This document shows positions 21,452 through 32,135 of a DNA stretch of 60,000 nucleotides, in pieces (position 1 is the first letter of the stretch; every line of letters begins with the position of its first letter). The position numbers were made by a program, and so were the translations under genes. This stretch comes from Cryptomeria japonica (lineage: Eukaryota > Streptophyta > Pinopsida > Cupressales > Cupressaceae): assembly GCF_030272615.1 (NCBI RefSeq), contig NC_081410.1, positions 502,970,442 to 503,030,441 of the forward strand, in the 5' to 3' direction. The notes beneath the pieces are model-generated. The model was not told the DNA's origin. It did not search any database and was given only the letters and a program-made list of their open reading frames with translations.

Positions 21452-21775
21452 GTGTTCTATGCTTTGAAGGAAGATGAACAGGAACCGGCTATCAAAAATG
21501 AAGAGAAGGCCCTGGCAGAAAAAGTTGAAGATAAGGATGAATGGGTAATTGATAGTGGATGCTCACATCATATGACTGGAGATAAAAGAAACTTTCTGTC
21601 CTTGCAAGAATACAATGGTGGTCAAGTCAGATTTGGAGATAACAAGGCATGTATGATCAAAGGTAGAGGTATTATTTCTTTGGATGGAAAGCATAATACT
21701 GATAATGTCTATTATGTAGAAGGTTTAAGGCATAATCTTTTGAGTGTTGGTCAATTAGTTGATAAGGGTTTTTAA
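21452..21775 (+). pseudogene. D2 copia protease
   Basis: Active site WVIDSGCSHHMTGDKRNF with the catalytic Asp codon at 21551-21553, then GGQVRFGDNKACMIKGRG and VYYVEGLRHNLLSVGQLVDKGF, ending in a TAA. It is in frame with gag and with the integrase downstream, as expected for a single Gag-Pol frame. It would mature the polyprotein. Confidence 0.85.
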
Positions 21776-21865
21776 CTTCAACTTAAAGATAGAAAATGCA
21801 AAATTATTAACAAGACTGGTTTGGAAATTGCAACCGGTATATAGAATGGAAGTAATATCTTTCAC

Positions 21866-22921
21866 TTGAACATTGGTAATAAGACATGTTTTCTTGCTCA
21901 TATTGATGAGAGTTGGCTATGGCATAAGAGATTGTGTCATGTTAATTTTGATTGCATTGTTAAGATCAGTTCAACTACGGTAGTTAGAGATATACCTAAG
22001 ATTATGAAGCCTCATAATCTGGTATGTAAGGAATGTCAATTGGGTAAGTAAGTCAGAAGTTCTTTTAAGAGCATACATGATAAATCTAATTATGTACTTG
22101 ATTTGATTCACACTGACTTATGTGGTCCAACAAGGACTATAAGCTTTCAAGGTAATAGGTATTTCATGCTGATTATTGATGACTACTCTAGAATGATGTG
22201 GGTGACTTTTCTGAGGGAGAAGTCTGAAGCCTTTGAGAAATTCAAGATCTTTAAAGAGAAGGTTGAAATAGAAACTGTATTGAAAATCAAAAGTCTAAGA
22301 TCAAATCATGGTGGTGAATTCACTTCTCATGAATTTAACAGTTATTGTGAGACAAATGGAATCAAGAGACAACTATCTGCACCTAGGACTCCTCAGCAAA
22401 ATGGAGTAGTTGAAAGAAAGAACATAACCATTTTGGATGTAGCTAGATCTATGATGATGGAAGCCAAATTGCCTCATATCTACTAGAGAGAAGCAGTGAG
22501 TATGGAAGTCTACACATTCAATAGAGTTCACATCAAAGGTGAAACCAATAAGATCCCTTATGAGCTATAGTTTGGACATACACCTACTGTTAAGTATTTC
22601 AGAATTTTTGAAAGTAAATGCTATATCAAAAGAGATTAGTCAATTGGAAAGTTTGATCCTAGATGTGATGAAGGGATATCTCTTGGTTATTCAATTTAGA
22701 GAAAAGCATACAGATCTTATAACAAAAGATTGCAGAAAATTGTTGAGAGTGCTAATGTGAAAGTGGATGAACAGTACAAAAATCATTCTATATCATATGA
22801 CAGGGAACAGGCAGTGGAAATGATCATAACTGAACCGACAATGCCTCAACTGGTACAAGAAGACGAGATAGTTACACTAGTACAATCAAAACATTCAACT
22901 ATGACTGATGATCAGTGGTGA
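21866..22921 (+). pseudogene. D2 copia integrase, second catalytic Asp changed
   Basis: GAG pre-integrase and zinc finger (SWLWHKRLCHVNFD ... VCKECQLGK), then core HTDLCGPTRT (first Asp), LIIDDYSRMMWVTFLREKSE, and LRSNHGGEFTSHEF, where the family has SDRGGEF: the second Asp is Asn (codon 22304-22306). Glu is kept in QQNGVVERKN. Stops at about 22049, 22484 and 22567. The C-terminal conserved block GISLGYS is near 22672. Inactive by both stops and the active-site change. Confidence 0.88.
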
Positions 22922-23025
22922 ACCTAAAGTTCAAAAGACACCAAGGTATGTAAGATTAAATCATTTTGAGATCAAATTATTGGAGATATAAACAAGGGAG
23001 TTATGACAAGAAGAAAATTGGAAAA

Positions 23026-24051
23026 TGAAGAGGTATGTCTTATTTCTTAAGCTGAACCGGCAACTATTATTGAAGCCTATAAGGATAGCATTATTTAAAG
23101 GCTATGGAAGATGAATTAGATCAAATAGAGAAGAATGAAACTTGGTCTTTCATTTCTCTACCTAAAAACAATAATGTTATTCAAACTAAATGGGTTTTTA
23201 GAAATAAACTAAATGAGGATGGTCAAGTTATAAGAAACAAGGCTAGATTGGTTTATAAAGGATATTCTCAAATGAAAGGAATTGATTATGGTGAGACATT
23301 TGTACTTGTAGCTAGAATTGAAGCTGTTAGAGTATTTCTTGCCTATGCAACTTATAAGAACTATAAGGTTTATAAAATGGATGTCAAATGTGCATTTCTG
23401 AATGGTGAGCTTGAGTAAGAAGTTTACATTGAGCAACCTGATGGATTTTCACTAACAGATGACAAAGACATGGTTTGGAGATTGAAGAAAGCTTTATATG
23501 GTTTGAAACAAGATCCTAGAGCTTGACATGCAAGGTTGGATAAATATCTTTTGAAGATTGGTTTTACTAAAGGCAGTGCTGATAGTAATCTATATTATAA
23601 GATCACCGATAATGATATTATGATTATTAAAGTTTTTGTTGATGATATCATTTTTGGAGGAGAAGATAAACTGTGCATGGAATTCGCTAACAACATGAAA
23701 AATGAATTTGAAATGTCCATGATTGGTGAGATGAAATTTTTCTTAGGTTTGCAGATTACTCAAACTAACAAAGGTATTTTTATCTATCAAACTAAGTATC
23801 TGAGGGAATTGTTGAAAAACTTTGGTATGGAAAATTCCAAACCGATAAGTACTCCTATGGCTACAAGTGAGAAATTATCTATCAAGGATACTTCTACACT
23901 GGTAAATCTGACAAGGTATAAATCTATGATTGCTGGTCTGTTATATCTAACTCAGACTAGACCCGATATTATGAATGCAGTAAGTATTGTTTCAAGATAT
24001 CAAAGTAATCCTACAGAAAATCATGAATGTTCAGTAAAGAGGATATTCTAG
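23026..24051 (+). pseudogene. D2 copia reverse transcriptase (broken)
   Basis: RVT_2 domain: [71 protein letters not shown] (stop), KKALYGLKQDPRA (stop), and the catalytic motif FVDD at 23635-23646 (usual YVDD). Then DEFEM-type sequence MIGEMKFFLGLQI and KPISTPMATSEKLS. The Tyr-to-Phe change at the motif is tolerated in some RTs, so the stops are the clearer defects. Confidence 0.88.
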
Positions 24052-24560
24052 TATTTTCAAGGAACAACAGAATATGGTTTATGGTATTCTAGAAATGATG
24101 ATTTCACTTTATGTGCATATACTGACTCAGATTGGGCAGGTGATACTAATGACGGGAAGAGAACTTCTGGTGGAGCTTTCTTTCTTGGAAAGAAACTGGT
24201 TTCATGGATAAGAGAAAAATAGTCATGCATATCTTTATCTACTACAGAAGCTGAGTATGTTGTAGCAACAACTAATTGCACTCAATTTTTGTGGATGAAG
24301 AAAATGTTGAAGGATATCAAAGTAAATTGTAGTGAACTGGTAGTTATCTACTATGATAACTCTATAGCTATTGACATGTCTAAGAATTTGATATTTCACT
24401 CTAAGACTAAGCATATTTCAATAGTATAACTTTCTGAAGGACAAGGTAGAAGCAAAGTAAGTCAAATTGGTTTATGTGAACACTAAAGAACAAATTGCAG
24501 ACATATTCACTAAACTGTTGTCTAAGGAATCATTTGAATATTTAAGAGACAGGTTAGGGG
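24052..24560 (+). pseudogene. D2 copia RNase H (broken)
   Basis: YTDSDWAGDTNDGKRTSGG (Asp), SLSTTEAEYVVATTNC (Glu) and IYYDNSIAIDMSKN (Asp) give the RNase H acidic residues, followed by the conserved FHSKTKHI. Stops occur after WIREK and after HISIV, and the end is shifted. It directly follows RT and precedes the noncoding 3' region with five purine tracts. Confidence 0.85.
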
Positions 24561-24907
24561 TTTCTCCCCCTCTGACGGAGACTTAATTGATGAAGTTTGT
24601 CATCAGTCTGACATGTATTATCAGAAACATTATTCATTCCAGCATTGATGAGTGATGCTACTACTCAGGGGGAGTAGTCAGCATTAAGATTCAGAGGTTT
24701 ATATCATTGCTTTGATATATTTGTCAGGTTTTTGGCATTGATGTCAAAGGGAGAGTGATAGTAATGTGAAAAATCATTCCAAACCTTACAGAGATATCAT
24801 TCCCAGGGGGAGAGCTATTGATTGTTGGCTATCTTCCATAGGGGGAGACTTGTTCAGCATCTCTTGGTACTTAGATGTTTTTTACATCTAGTGTTGCCAT
24901 CAATGCC

Positions 24908-24919
24908 AAAGGGGGAGAT
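24908..24919 (+). other. D2 polypurine tract
   Basis: AAAGGGGGAGAT lies directly before the 3' LTR start TGTTGG and is the expected plus-strand primer site. Four similar tracts lie upstream at 24667-24675, 24747-24755, 24805-24814 and 24838-24849. Confidence 0.75.
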
Positions 24920-26145
24920 TGTTGGCATTATGGATGAATTGATTATGTGTTGCATTGATGTTTTGTCATTGATGTCAACACTAGCTGATATGGATGGTTA
25001 TTGACAGACAAGTTTTGGTTACCGGTAGAAGATCTAGTGTTATTGATAGAAGAGATTATCTATTGACACTTCCGACATGTTTGGATCAGTGAAGTATATT
25101 GGATTTCATGAGTTATATGCTCCATGAGCATGTTTTGGTCAGTTGGTATTGGCTTGGTAATTGGATGTTATAATACACTCTAGTAAACCCTTACCAGTAT
25201 TGGTTTAAGGCTTTACCGACAGAGCTTTCATTGAGGAATCATGATAGGATGCACAATTGGTGTTGGTGCAGCTTCTTCGAGGATTTCAAGATGTTGAAGA
25301 TGTTCTTTGATTGTGCTTTAAATGCTTGAAGACATTTCTTTGGCGTGGTGGACCCAGAATAGGTCTGGTACCTATCTAGGTTATGGACTGGTATCATGCT
25401 AGCATGTACTCTACATGTTACCTGGATGACTCAAGATGATTTATGGATTTGTTATTATTGTTTTGGTCTAGGCCGACATAATTGGTTTAGGCCTTAGGGT
25501 TTGTATAAATAAGAGATAGAAACTCTTTGTAAAGTATCATGGTTATTGGAAAGGTCATGGTAAAGGAATGTAATGTGTGAATATTATAATATAATTCAGG
25601 CAGAGGAGTTGATCTATCATTGATTATGGAATTTGATTCAGAAGAGGATTTAGTCCTCTGACATTAACGCTTAACCGAGACTGTAATTAGGCATAGTAGA
25701 TGCTATTTCCAGTAGTTCACTCTATTGGATTGTTGTCCATTTATCTTGAGAAGGTTGTATCCTCTTTGTAGTCAGTGAGACTCTTTTGTAATGAGTAGTA
25801 CGCTCTAGGAAATGTGCCTTCCTGCAAGTGCAGGCCTCTCATTATAACACATACTTTCTGTAGAAGTATCATCTGATTGTGGGTAGGCTTCCCACCATGG
25901 TTTTTTCCTTTCCAGGTTTTACATGTACAAATCATGGTGTTATGTGGTATGGTTGCTTTGCATTGATTAGCTAGTTAATTTTTAATTTATATTGTTTACT
26001 GGTATCTGTTCCTATCGGCATTTGTCTGTTCTTTACCGGTACTTGATTTGTTTAAGGTTTTATTGTGGATTAAAAGTTATAATCTATTAACAACTAATTC
26101 CCCCCCCCCCCCCCCCTTCTCAGTTGTTCACCGGTTATCCTAACA
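24920..26145 (+). repeat. D2 3' LTR (1226 bp, complete)
   Basis: Starts TGTTGGCATTATGGATGAAT, ends CCGGTTATCCTAACA. TATA box TATAAATA at 25504-25511. A 17-base C-run (26100-26116) precedes TTCTCAG. It carries the CATGG...ACATG block at 25896-25925. Confidence 0.88.
25504..25511 (+). promoter_or_regulatory. TATA box in D2 LTR
   Basis: TATAAATA in a GTTTGTATAAATAAGAG context, about 585 bases into the LTR, is a good plant core promoter match. Confidence 0.5.
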
Positions 26146-26674
26146 ATGTAGTCCAATGGTCATGATGAGAAAGTTCAAATTTGGTATAAATTGTATGAGC
26201 AACGGATAGAGAACTAGAAGAGGGAGAACTAGGGGAATTCTGCAATGTAAATCCTATTTGTTCTTCAAATTTGAAATCATTGGCACCAAATTGGAAGTTT
26301 ATTTTTTGCTATTCACTCTATTTCTGCAATTTTCCCTATTTTTAGTATCTGTATATTGTTGTTTGGATTCCAGTTGTTTGGATTCCAGTTGTTAGGGTGG
26401 ATTCCATTTGTCGATGGTTGTGATTCTGAACTGTTAAGACTTTGTAGATTTTTTACGATATTACCTGGTTAGCGAGGATAGCTAGGGTTCTAATAGAAAA
26501 TTAACAATTTCTCCCTAACTCAGTTGTCATAACACATTGTGTTGCTAATTTCATGAGCATATAAGTCTATGATTTGTTGCAATCTGACTGTTAATTTGTA
26601 GCAGAGTCACTGTAAGGGTAGGTCATGTCTCTAATTTTGTAAGTTTGAAGGGAAGGAATCTTTGTATTGCATCA
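26146..26674 (+). repeat. Element E 5' LTR, 3' half only
   Basis: Aligns with 29567-30111 from ATGTAGTCCAATG to TTTGTATTGCATCA. The 5' half, expected left of the D2 insertion, is absent and was probably lost in the deletion that also removed the D2 LTR start. Confidence 0.82.
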
Positions 26675-26676
26675 AG

Positions 26677-26688
26677 TGGTATCAAAGC
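26677..26688 (+). other. Element E primer binding site
   Basis: TGGTATCAAAGC, two bases after the LTR end; one base from the initiator tRNA-Met PBS. Confidence 0.78.
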
Positions 26689-26759
26689 TTAGGCAGTAGA
26701 TTCCTTTAAAGGAGATACTTGAAGTTTGAGAGAAGACTGAGTAAGTAATTGTAGACAAG

Positions 26760-28890
26760 ATGCCTCCTAAGAACATTGGTACTACTAGAGAGAACTGCAG
26801 GAGTTGAGAGAGAAGAATACAAGGTTGCAGGAGTCCTACAATGTTGTGTTGGCAAGGATTGAAGCCTTAGAGTCCAATCAGAGAAGGAATATTGATTCAG
26901 GAGATGTGAGTGAAGAGGAAGAAGAAGAAGAGTTCTATGAAGCAAAAAGAGAGGAGAAATTAGACCCTGAGGAACAGAGGACAACTAGACTTCTAAAAGC
27001 ATTTCAAGGTGACAAGCATAACGTGAAAGTTGAATTGCCTATGTATGGAGGTAATTTGGATGATGAAGAGCTTCTAGATTAGATTGTATCTATGGACAAC
27101 CACTTTTAATGTGAAGATGTTCCTAATGAGCAGCAGGTGAAGATAGCAAAGACACAGCTAAAAGGACATGCATTATTATGGTGGGACTATGAACAAGCTG
27201 AAAGGAGGAAGAGAGGTAAGGAAAAAATAGTTTCTTGGGACAAAATGGTTGCTAAACTTAAGGGTAAGTTTCTTCCTAAAGCCTATGAAGTTAAATTGTA
27301 TAAGAAACTCCAAGATTTGAAACAAAAATAGTTAAATGTCAAAACTTATATTGATGAATTTTACAAGTTGAGCATAAGATCAGGTAGGATGGAAGATGAA
27401 GTTGAAAAGGTTGCTAGATACCTTGGTGGACTTAGATTTAACATTCAGGATGAACTAGTGGCAAATCCAAGAATGGTGGAAGAGTGTTTTCAATTGGCAA
27501 TTAGAGTAGAAAAAAATATGAAGAGAAGACAAGATAAGTCAAGTAGGGGCAGAGGAAAATTTTCTACTTTGGGACAATCAAATGAAAGCCAAGAAGATAG
27601 AAACAAAAGTCAAGAGAAAGGTGCAGATTTTTGAGGTAGAGGAACAAGAGGCAGATTTGGTGGAGGTAGAAATTCCAATATATTTTCAAGTAGGTGTTAT
27701 AATTGTTAAGAGTTTGGACACCCAACATTCAAGTGTCATGAGAGAAAAGGATCTACATCAAGTGGTGAAAGAAGGGGTGAAAAGAGAGTCCAAATTGTGC
27801 AAGAAGATGAAGGTGAAAGTGCCAACTCTCCAAATTATGTTGCTGCTCTAGAAGTAGGTGAATCATTGATGCTGAGAAGAACACTTTTGAAGGGATATAA
27901 GGAGAAGGAGATGACTTAAAGAAGGAGCTTGTTCAGGACCACATGCAAATGTAAAGGTAAAGTATGCAAGGTAGTAATAGATTTAGGTTCCACTGACAAT
28001 ATGGTGTCTAGAGAGATGGTAGATAAACTGAAACTAGAAATAAATCCTCATGAAGCACCATATAAACCCTCTTGGGTAAATGATAATCAGTGAATTTTGG
28101 TAAATGAACAAGCCTATGTTGAGTTTTAGATTGGAGGATATAAAGATAGGGTACTTTGTGATATTTTACCCATGAATTGTTGTCATCTAATTCTTGGAAG
28201 GCCATGAAAATTTGATAGGAAAACACTTAATGATGGTAGAAAGAATACCTACACCATTAAGAATGATGGAAAAACTTTTGTATTAACCCCATTGTAGGAG
28301 ACTAAAGATGCAAGAGGCAAGGCAAAAAAAATAATCTTGATTGGAAAGAAGGAGTTGGTGAAGGTAAGTAAAGATGAGTCAAGAGAAGTTGCAGTTACTC
28401 CTATATGTGGAAATACCAAATCAAAAGGTTTGTATACTATTTCAGTCAAGGATGACAGAGGTAAGATGCTGATACCTAAAATAGACCAAGAAAAGGCCAA
28501 AGATCATATGTATGTGTAGCGACAAAGTGGGTGGAAGGAGGATAAATAAATCCTAGTTGGGACTCTAATTTTTCCTATAGTGGAAAAATAAGCTGATAAG
28601 AAGTCATGTTCTGTAATAATAGAGCATTTTGGGTCTGATAAACATGATGGATTAGGGATTCCAATGATAGAGAACTTGAGGCATAAAGGACAAATGATTG
28701 GACAAGGAGCTGAGAGTGTTTGGTGAGAGTCAAAGAACAGATATGGCAAGCATGAAGCAGTTGTGATGGAGAAAATAGTTCAAGATATTGAAGCAAGGAT
28801 GACATCTCATAAGGTCAAAGATGGACAAGGGAAATCTAGTTTCCAAGGGACTTGGAAAATTTTCAAGCCCGAGTGTTTGGTGAGGAGCAC
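26760..28890 (+). pseudogene. Element E gag-protease frame (broken, no pol)
   Basis: ATG at 26760 (MPPKNIGTTRE). A small shift before 26804 leads into a frame that stays in register to 28519 and on to about 28890. N-terminal coiled coil (EKNTRLQESYNVVLARIEAL), acidic run, gag core (QLKGHALLWWDYEQAERR, SWDKMVAKLKGKFLPKAYE, RYLGGLRFNIQDELV), Arg/Gly-rich linker, and zinc knuckle CYNC-stop-EFGHPTFKC at 27694-27735 with a stop where Gln is usual. Protease: Asp codon 27980-27982, then CHLILGRP. A further 120 or so residues (IPMIENLRHKGQMIGQGAE, KIVQDIEARMTSHKVKDG) are unrecognised. Stops include TGA at 27632, apparently from CGA. Confidence 0.82.
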
Positions 28891-28907
28891 CTAAGGTCTA
28901 GTCAATT

Positions 28908-30111
28908 TGTTAATTTAGTGTTTTGAGTCTTAGGAGTTAGGGTTAGGTCTATTTTTACTTAATAAGGTCTGTAGAGACCATTTGTAATTTTGTTTCATGT
29001 TTTCAGGTTTGTATGTCAAAATTGGACTCATGTTTTTCAAATTTGTAAAGTTGCTCAAAATGTTGTCATTACTATCATCGGGATAGGTAAACTGATAAAA
29101 TGTCATTGCTGTAAAAAGTTGTCAATATTGTCATTGGGATAATTAACTCGATAAAGCATCATTATGATAAAAAAGTTATCATCAGAATAGTTAATCCAAT
29201 AAGGTTGTCATCAGGATAGTTTATACTATCAGGATTGCAAAATACTATTTGGCCGACTTTGCATGGCTATTCTGATAGACCCTCAAGTGTCTTGTTCAAC
29301 ATAAGCTATATCGAAATTAGTGACATTGGGATAGGTTGTTCTATTGGGATTACTTGAAATTATTGATCTTCCTTGAAGAGTTATTTTGATGGGTGATCAA
29401 GAAGACATGTTCAGAATTGCTATTCCGATACTGGCATCCAATAGTGATTTATCAGCGTGAAATTTCTATTTTGACACCTATTTCCAACAATTATTTACAA
29501 GATCAACATTTCTATTCTGACACTTATGTCTGACATCAACTTATCAGTTTTGAAATTTGAATAGTCATGTAGTCCAATGATCATGAAAAGAAAGTTCAAA
29601 TTTGGTATAAATTGTATGAGCAACGAATAAAGAACTAGAAGAGGGAGAACTGGGAGAATTCTGCAATGTAAATCCTGTAACTGTTTTTCAAATTTGAAAT
29701 CATTGACACCAAACTGGAAGCTTATTTTCTGTTATTCACTCTATTTCTACAATTTGCCCTATTTTCTATATATGTAATTGTTGTTTGGATTCCAGTTGTT
29801 AGGGTGAGCACCTATGGATTAAGAGTAATGTGTTTCTTCTATTTGTCTATGGTTGCGATTCTCAACTATTAAGACTGCACAATTTTTTTGCAAGATTTCC
29901 TGGTTAGTGAGGATAACTAGGGTTCTAATAAAAAATTAAGAATTTCTCCTTGAATCGGTTGTCATAACACCTTGTTTTGCTAATTTTATGAGCATATAAG
30001 TCTATGATTTATTGCAATCTGACTCTTAATTTGTAGTAGAGAGTCACTATAAGGGTAGTTTGTGTCTCTAATTTTGTAAGTTTTAAGGGAAGGAATCTTT
30101 GTATTGCATCA
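28908..30111 (+). repeat. Element E 3' LTR (left edge uncertain)
   Basis: The right end TTGCATCA at 30111 matches the 5' LTR. The left edge is placed at TGTTAATTTAG because it is the nearest TG start after the coding frame, but no second copy covers it. A degenerate tandem repeat of about 35 bases (GTCATTGGGATAATTAACT-like) spans about 29060-29230. Confidence 0.6.
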
Positions 30112-30852
30112 AAATGATAGTATATATTATTTTAGAATGAAATCCCCTTGAGGTGTGATGTGAAGCATTCCTTCTTGTACTCCATGTTGTGTGAATGATA
30201 CATCAAAATAGAGCTACCATAATCTTGAAGGTGATGCTGCTAGGATGATTTCATTTGGAAATTTTGAAATTAATGAGTGATCATCTATTATTGGTGCATC
30301 TATTGATTGATATGTGATGACTTGTTCTTTTATGGTCTTTCTTTCAAGATATTCAATGCCAAAATTCACTAAGAATCATTAACTATTTTTCTACTCACCC
30401 CATGAGGGTTGCTTTGGTGAGAAAGTACTTTACTGGGTCAATTTTTGCTACAAGCTTTGTTTTGTGAGTGAGCATGTAATGTCACAATTTATACAAGGTA
30501 AAAACTATGGCAAGACACGCATGCTTGATTTAAGTGTAATTGAGCTCGTATCCCACCAATGTGTTACTAATTTAATAAATGGTTATTTCTTTTCCATCAT
30601 AGTCTTGTTGTGCTAAATGTGCTCCCACTGTTGTCATTGCTGATGATATGTACAAGAGTAGGGGATTTCATTCAATTGGTGGCAAGAGAATAGGAGCAAT
30701 TATGAGATAATATTTGAGAATCTGAAAAATATTTTTGACACCTGTTATCCCATCTAAATGTGATATATCAAATGTGTTACAAAGGGATGGCACTTATCTA
30801 CAAGTTAAGTGATGAATATTTGGATTGATTGTAGCTTTCTTTGTAAAGATCT
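30112..30852 (-). pseudogene. Element F, RNase H part (decayed Tat gypsy)
   Basis: The minus strand aligns at nucleotide level with element A 2330-3009: both RNase H domains and the end of RT (for example GAGTGAGCATGTAATGTCAC against GTGTGCTAGCATATAATGTC in A). No frame stays open. The left side ends at the element E LTR and the right side at the element G LTR. It continues at 35079. Confidence 0.75.
30848..30852 (+). repeat. Left copy of element G target-site duplication (GATCT)
   Basis: GATCT here and AATAT at 35079-35083 flank G. Only three of five bases match. However, the empty-site sequence in element A reads GATCTGAGCTGACTAATATT at 3005-3024, and aligning it shows AATAT occupies the GATCT position on the right side, so this is a decayed five-base duplication. 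Confidence 0.6.
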
Positions 30853-32077
30853 TGTTGGCATTATAATGCATTTTGTATGATTGGTGAAATGGTTGTCATT
30901 GTTGGAAACATAAGCTTCTAGGTTTCTACAGTCCATCAGTAAAGGAGTAAAGAGCAACCAGTGAAGAACAATAGTCCTTATTCCTATTGGCAGTGAGCAG
31001 ACCGGTATACAGGGGTTAACCGGCTAAGTAGTGAGTAGACCAATATATAGGGGTTAACCAGCTAAGTAGTGAGTAGGCCAATATATAGGGACTAATTAGC
31101 TAAGCAATGAGTAGACCGGTATACCGGAGGTAACTGGTTAGGCAAAATTGGACCAGTACATAGGCGAAAACCGACAATACAAGAGTCTCAACCGCCAGAC
31201 TTAGAAACATCTAGATAACATCCAGTTGAACTGACAATCTTCTCTTTTCAGTTGGCAAGCTTTTTGGCATGAATTGTTGTCTTGACCAATATTCTCAGAA
31301 TGGATTTTGGAGAGGAATTTGAGGCGTGATAACATATTTTTGAATTTGATTTTTGGAGGGAAATTTGGCACCAGAACTAAAGGCTAATATTTCACATCAT
31401 TCATTCTGATTGTGTTGTTGTCAATGAGAAAAAGATCTATGTGAATGTTAATAGGGGGAGCAAAATAGAGTGCAACAGATAGAGGTATGAATCAGTGAAG
31501 CTGACACCGATCAGAAGAACAAAGCTTGTAAAGAGGATCTATGAGACAGAGGTACTGTCATCAGACAGATCAATCATCTTTTTTTGCCTTCTAACAATTG
31601 CAACATTGTAAATCATTTAACAGGGTGAACCTTAACCGGTTCTTTATGTAAAATCTCTTAACAAAGTCACTTCTAATATGAAGTTGTAAAATCCTCTAGC
31701 AAGGTGAACTTTAATAGGTTCTAAGGTATTCTTAACTGAATACTAGTCACTCCTAACAGGGTGATGTTCTTAGAAAGAACTGGTTGTAAGCTCTTAACAG
31801 GGCACTCTTTTTCACTATAGTAAAAGAGATTGTGGATTATCCCCACCGTGTTTTTCTCCCTCTAACAGAGGGCTTCCACATATGATTACTAGTGTTATGT
31901 GATGATTATTTGTGCATGAAAATTTATTTTCTTTGATGTTCTCTGCTTTCATGATTAATGCAATGCTTAAGTTAATTTGGAAGGATAGCTGTAGACCGGT
32001 TAGTTTGAAAGTTTGAATTGTGTATAAATAGTTTTGACCAATTCAGCCCCCCTCTTAGTCACCAGTTAATACTAACA
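30853..32077 (+). repeat. Element G 5' LTR (1225 bp)
   Basis: Starts TGTTGGCATTATAATGCATT, ends CCAGTTAATACTAACA. It contains four tandem 38-base units (30993-31143), repeated AACAGGGTGAAC-like units (31616-31760) and a C-rich end. Most differences from the 3' LTR are transitions. Confidence 0.9.
30993..31143 (+). repeat. 38-bp tandem repeat, four units, in G 5' LTR
   Basis: Unit core GTGAGTAGACCGGTATACAG followed by GGGTTAACCGGCTAAGTA. Units start at 30993, 31031, 31069 and 31107. The 3' LTR has the same four units at 33995, 34033, 34071 and 34109. Confidence 0.88.
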
Positions 32078-32079
32078 AT

Positions 32080-32091
32080 TGGTATCAAAGC
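32080..32091 (+). other. Element G primer binding site
   Basis: TGGTATCAAAGC, two bases after the LTR; initiator tRNA-Met type with one change. Confidence 0.82.
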
Positions 32092-32135
32092 TTAGGTCCT
32101 CTAAAGAAAAGTTTGACAGCTTGAGGAAAAAGATC

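Larger units (their letters stand above)
20044..26145 (+). mobile_element. Element D2: Ty1/copia retrotransposon with truncated 5' LTR
   Basis: Plus strand: 285-base remnant of the 5' LTR, PBS, gag, protease, integrase, RT, RNase H, purine tracts and a complete 3' LTR (24920-26145). gag through integrase lie in one frame from 20387 to 22921 with many in-frame stops; a shift near 22960 leads to the RT frame. The 3' LTR is followed directly by sequence of the E LTR (ATGTAGTCC), which is uninterrupted at 29567 in the other E LTR. D2 is therefore nested in E. Confidence 0.9.
26146..30111 (+). mobile_element. Element E: gag-protease-only Ty3/gypsy element (TR-GAG type)
   Basis: A partial 5' LTR (26146-26674), PBS, one gag-protease frame, and a 3' LTR ending at 30111. 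The whole internal part is about 2.2 kb and contains no RT, RNase H or integrase motif. The protease type (VVIDLGSTDNMVSREMVDKL with LILGRP) fits chromovirus-like gypsy elements. The gag frame runs to within about 20 bases of the 3' LTR, so pol was probably absent in this element design. D2 interrupts its 5' LTR; F flanks it on the right. Confidence 0.8.

Noticed and set aside
24585-24907. Possible envelope-like ORF after D2 pol, as in some SIRE elements.
   Set aside because: The region is only about 320 bases, has stops in all frames and consists of purine tracts and short repeats.
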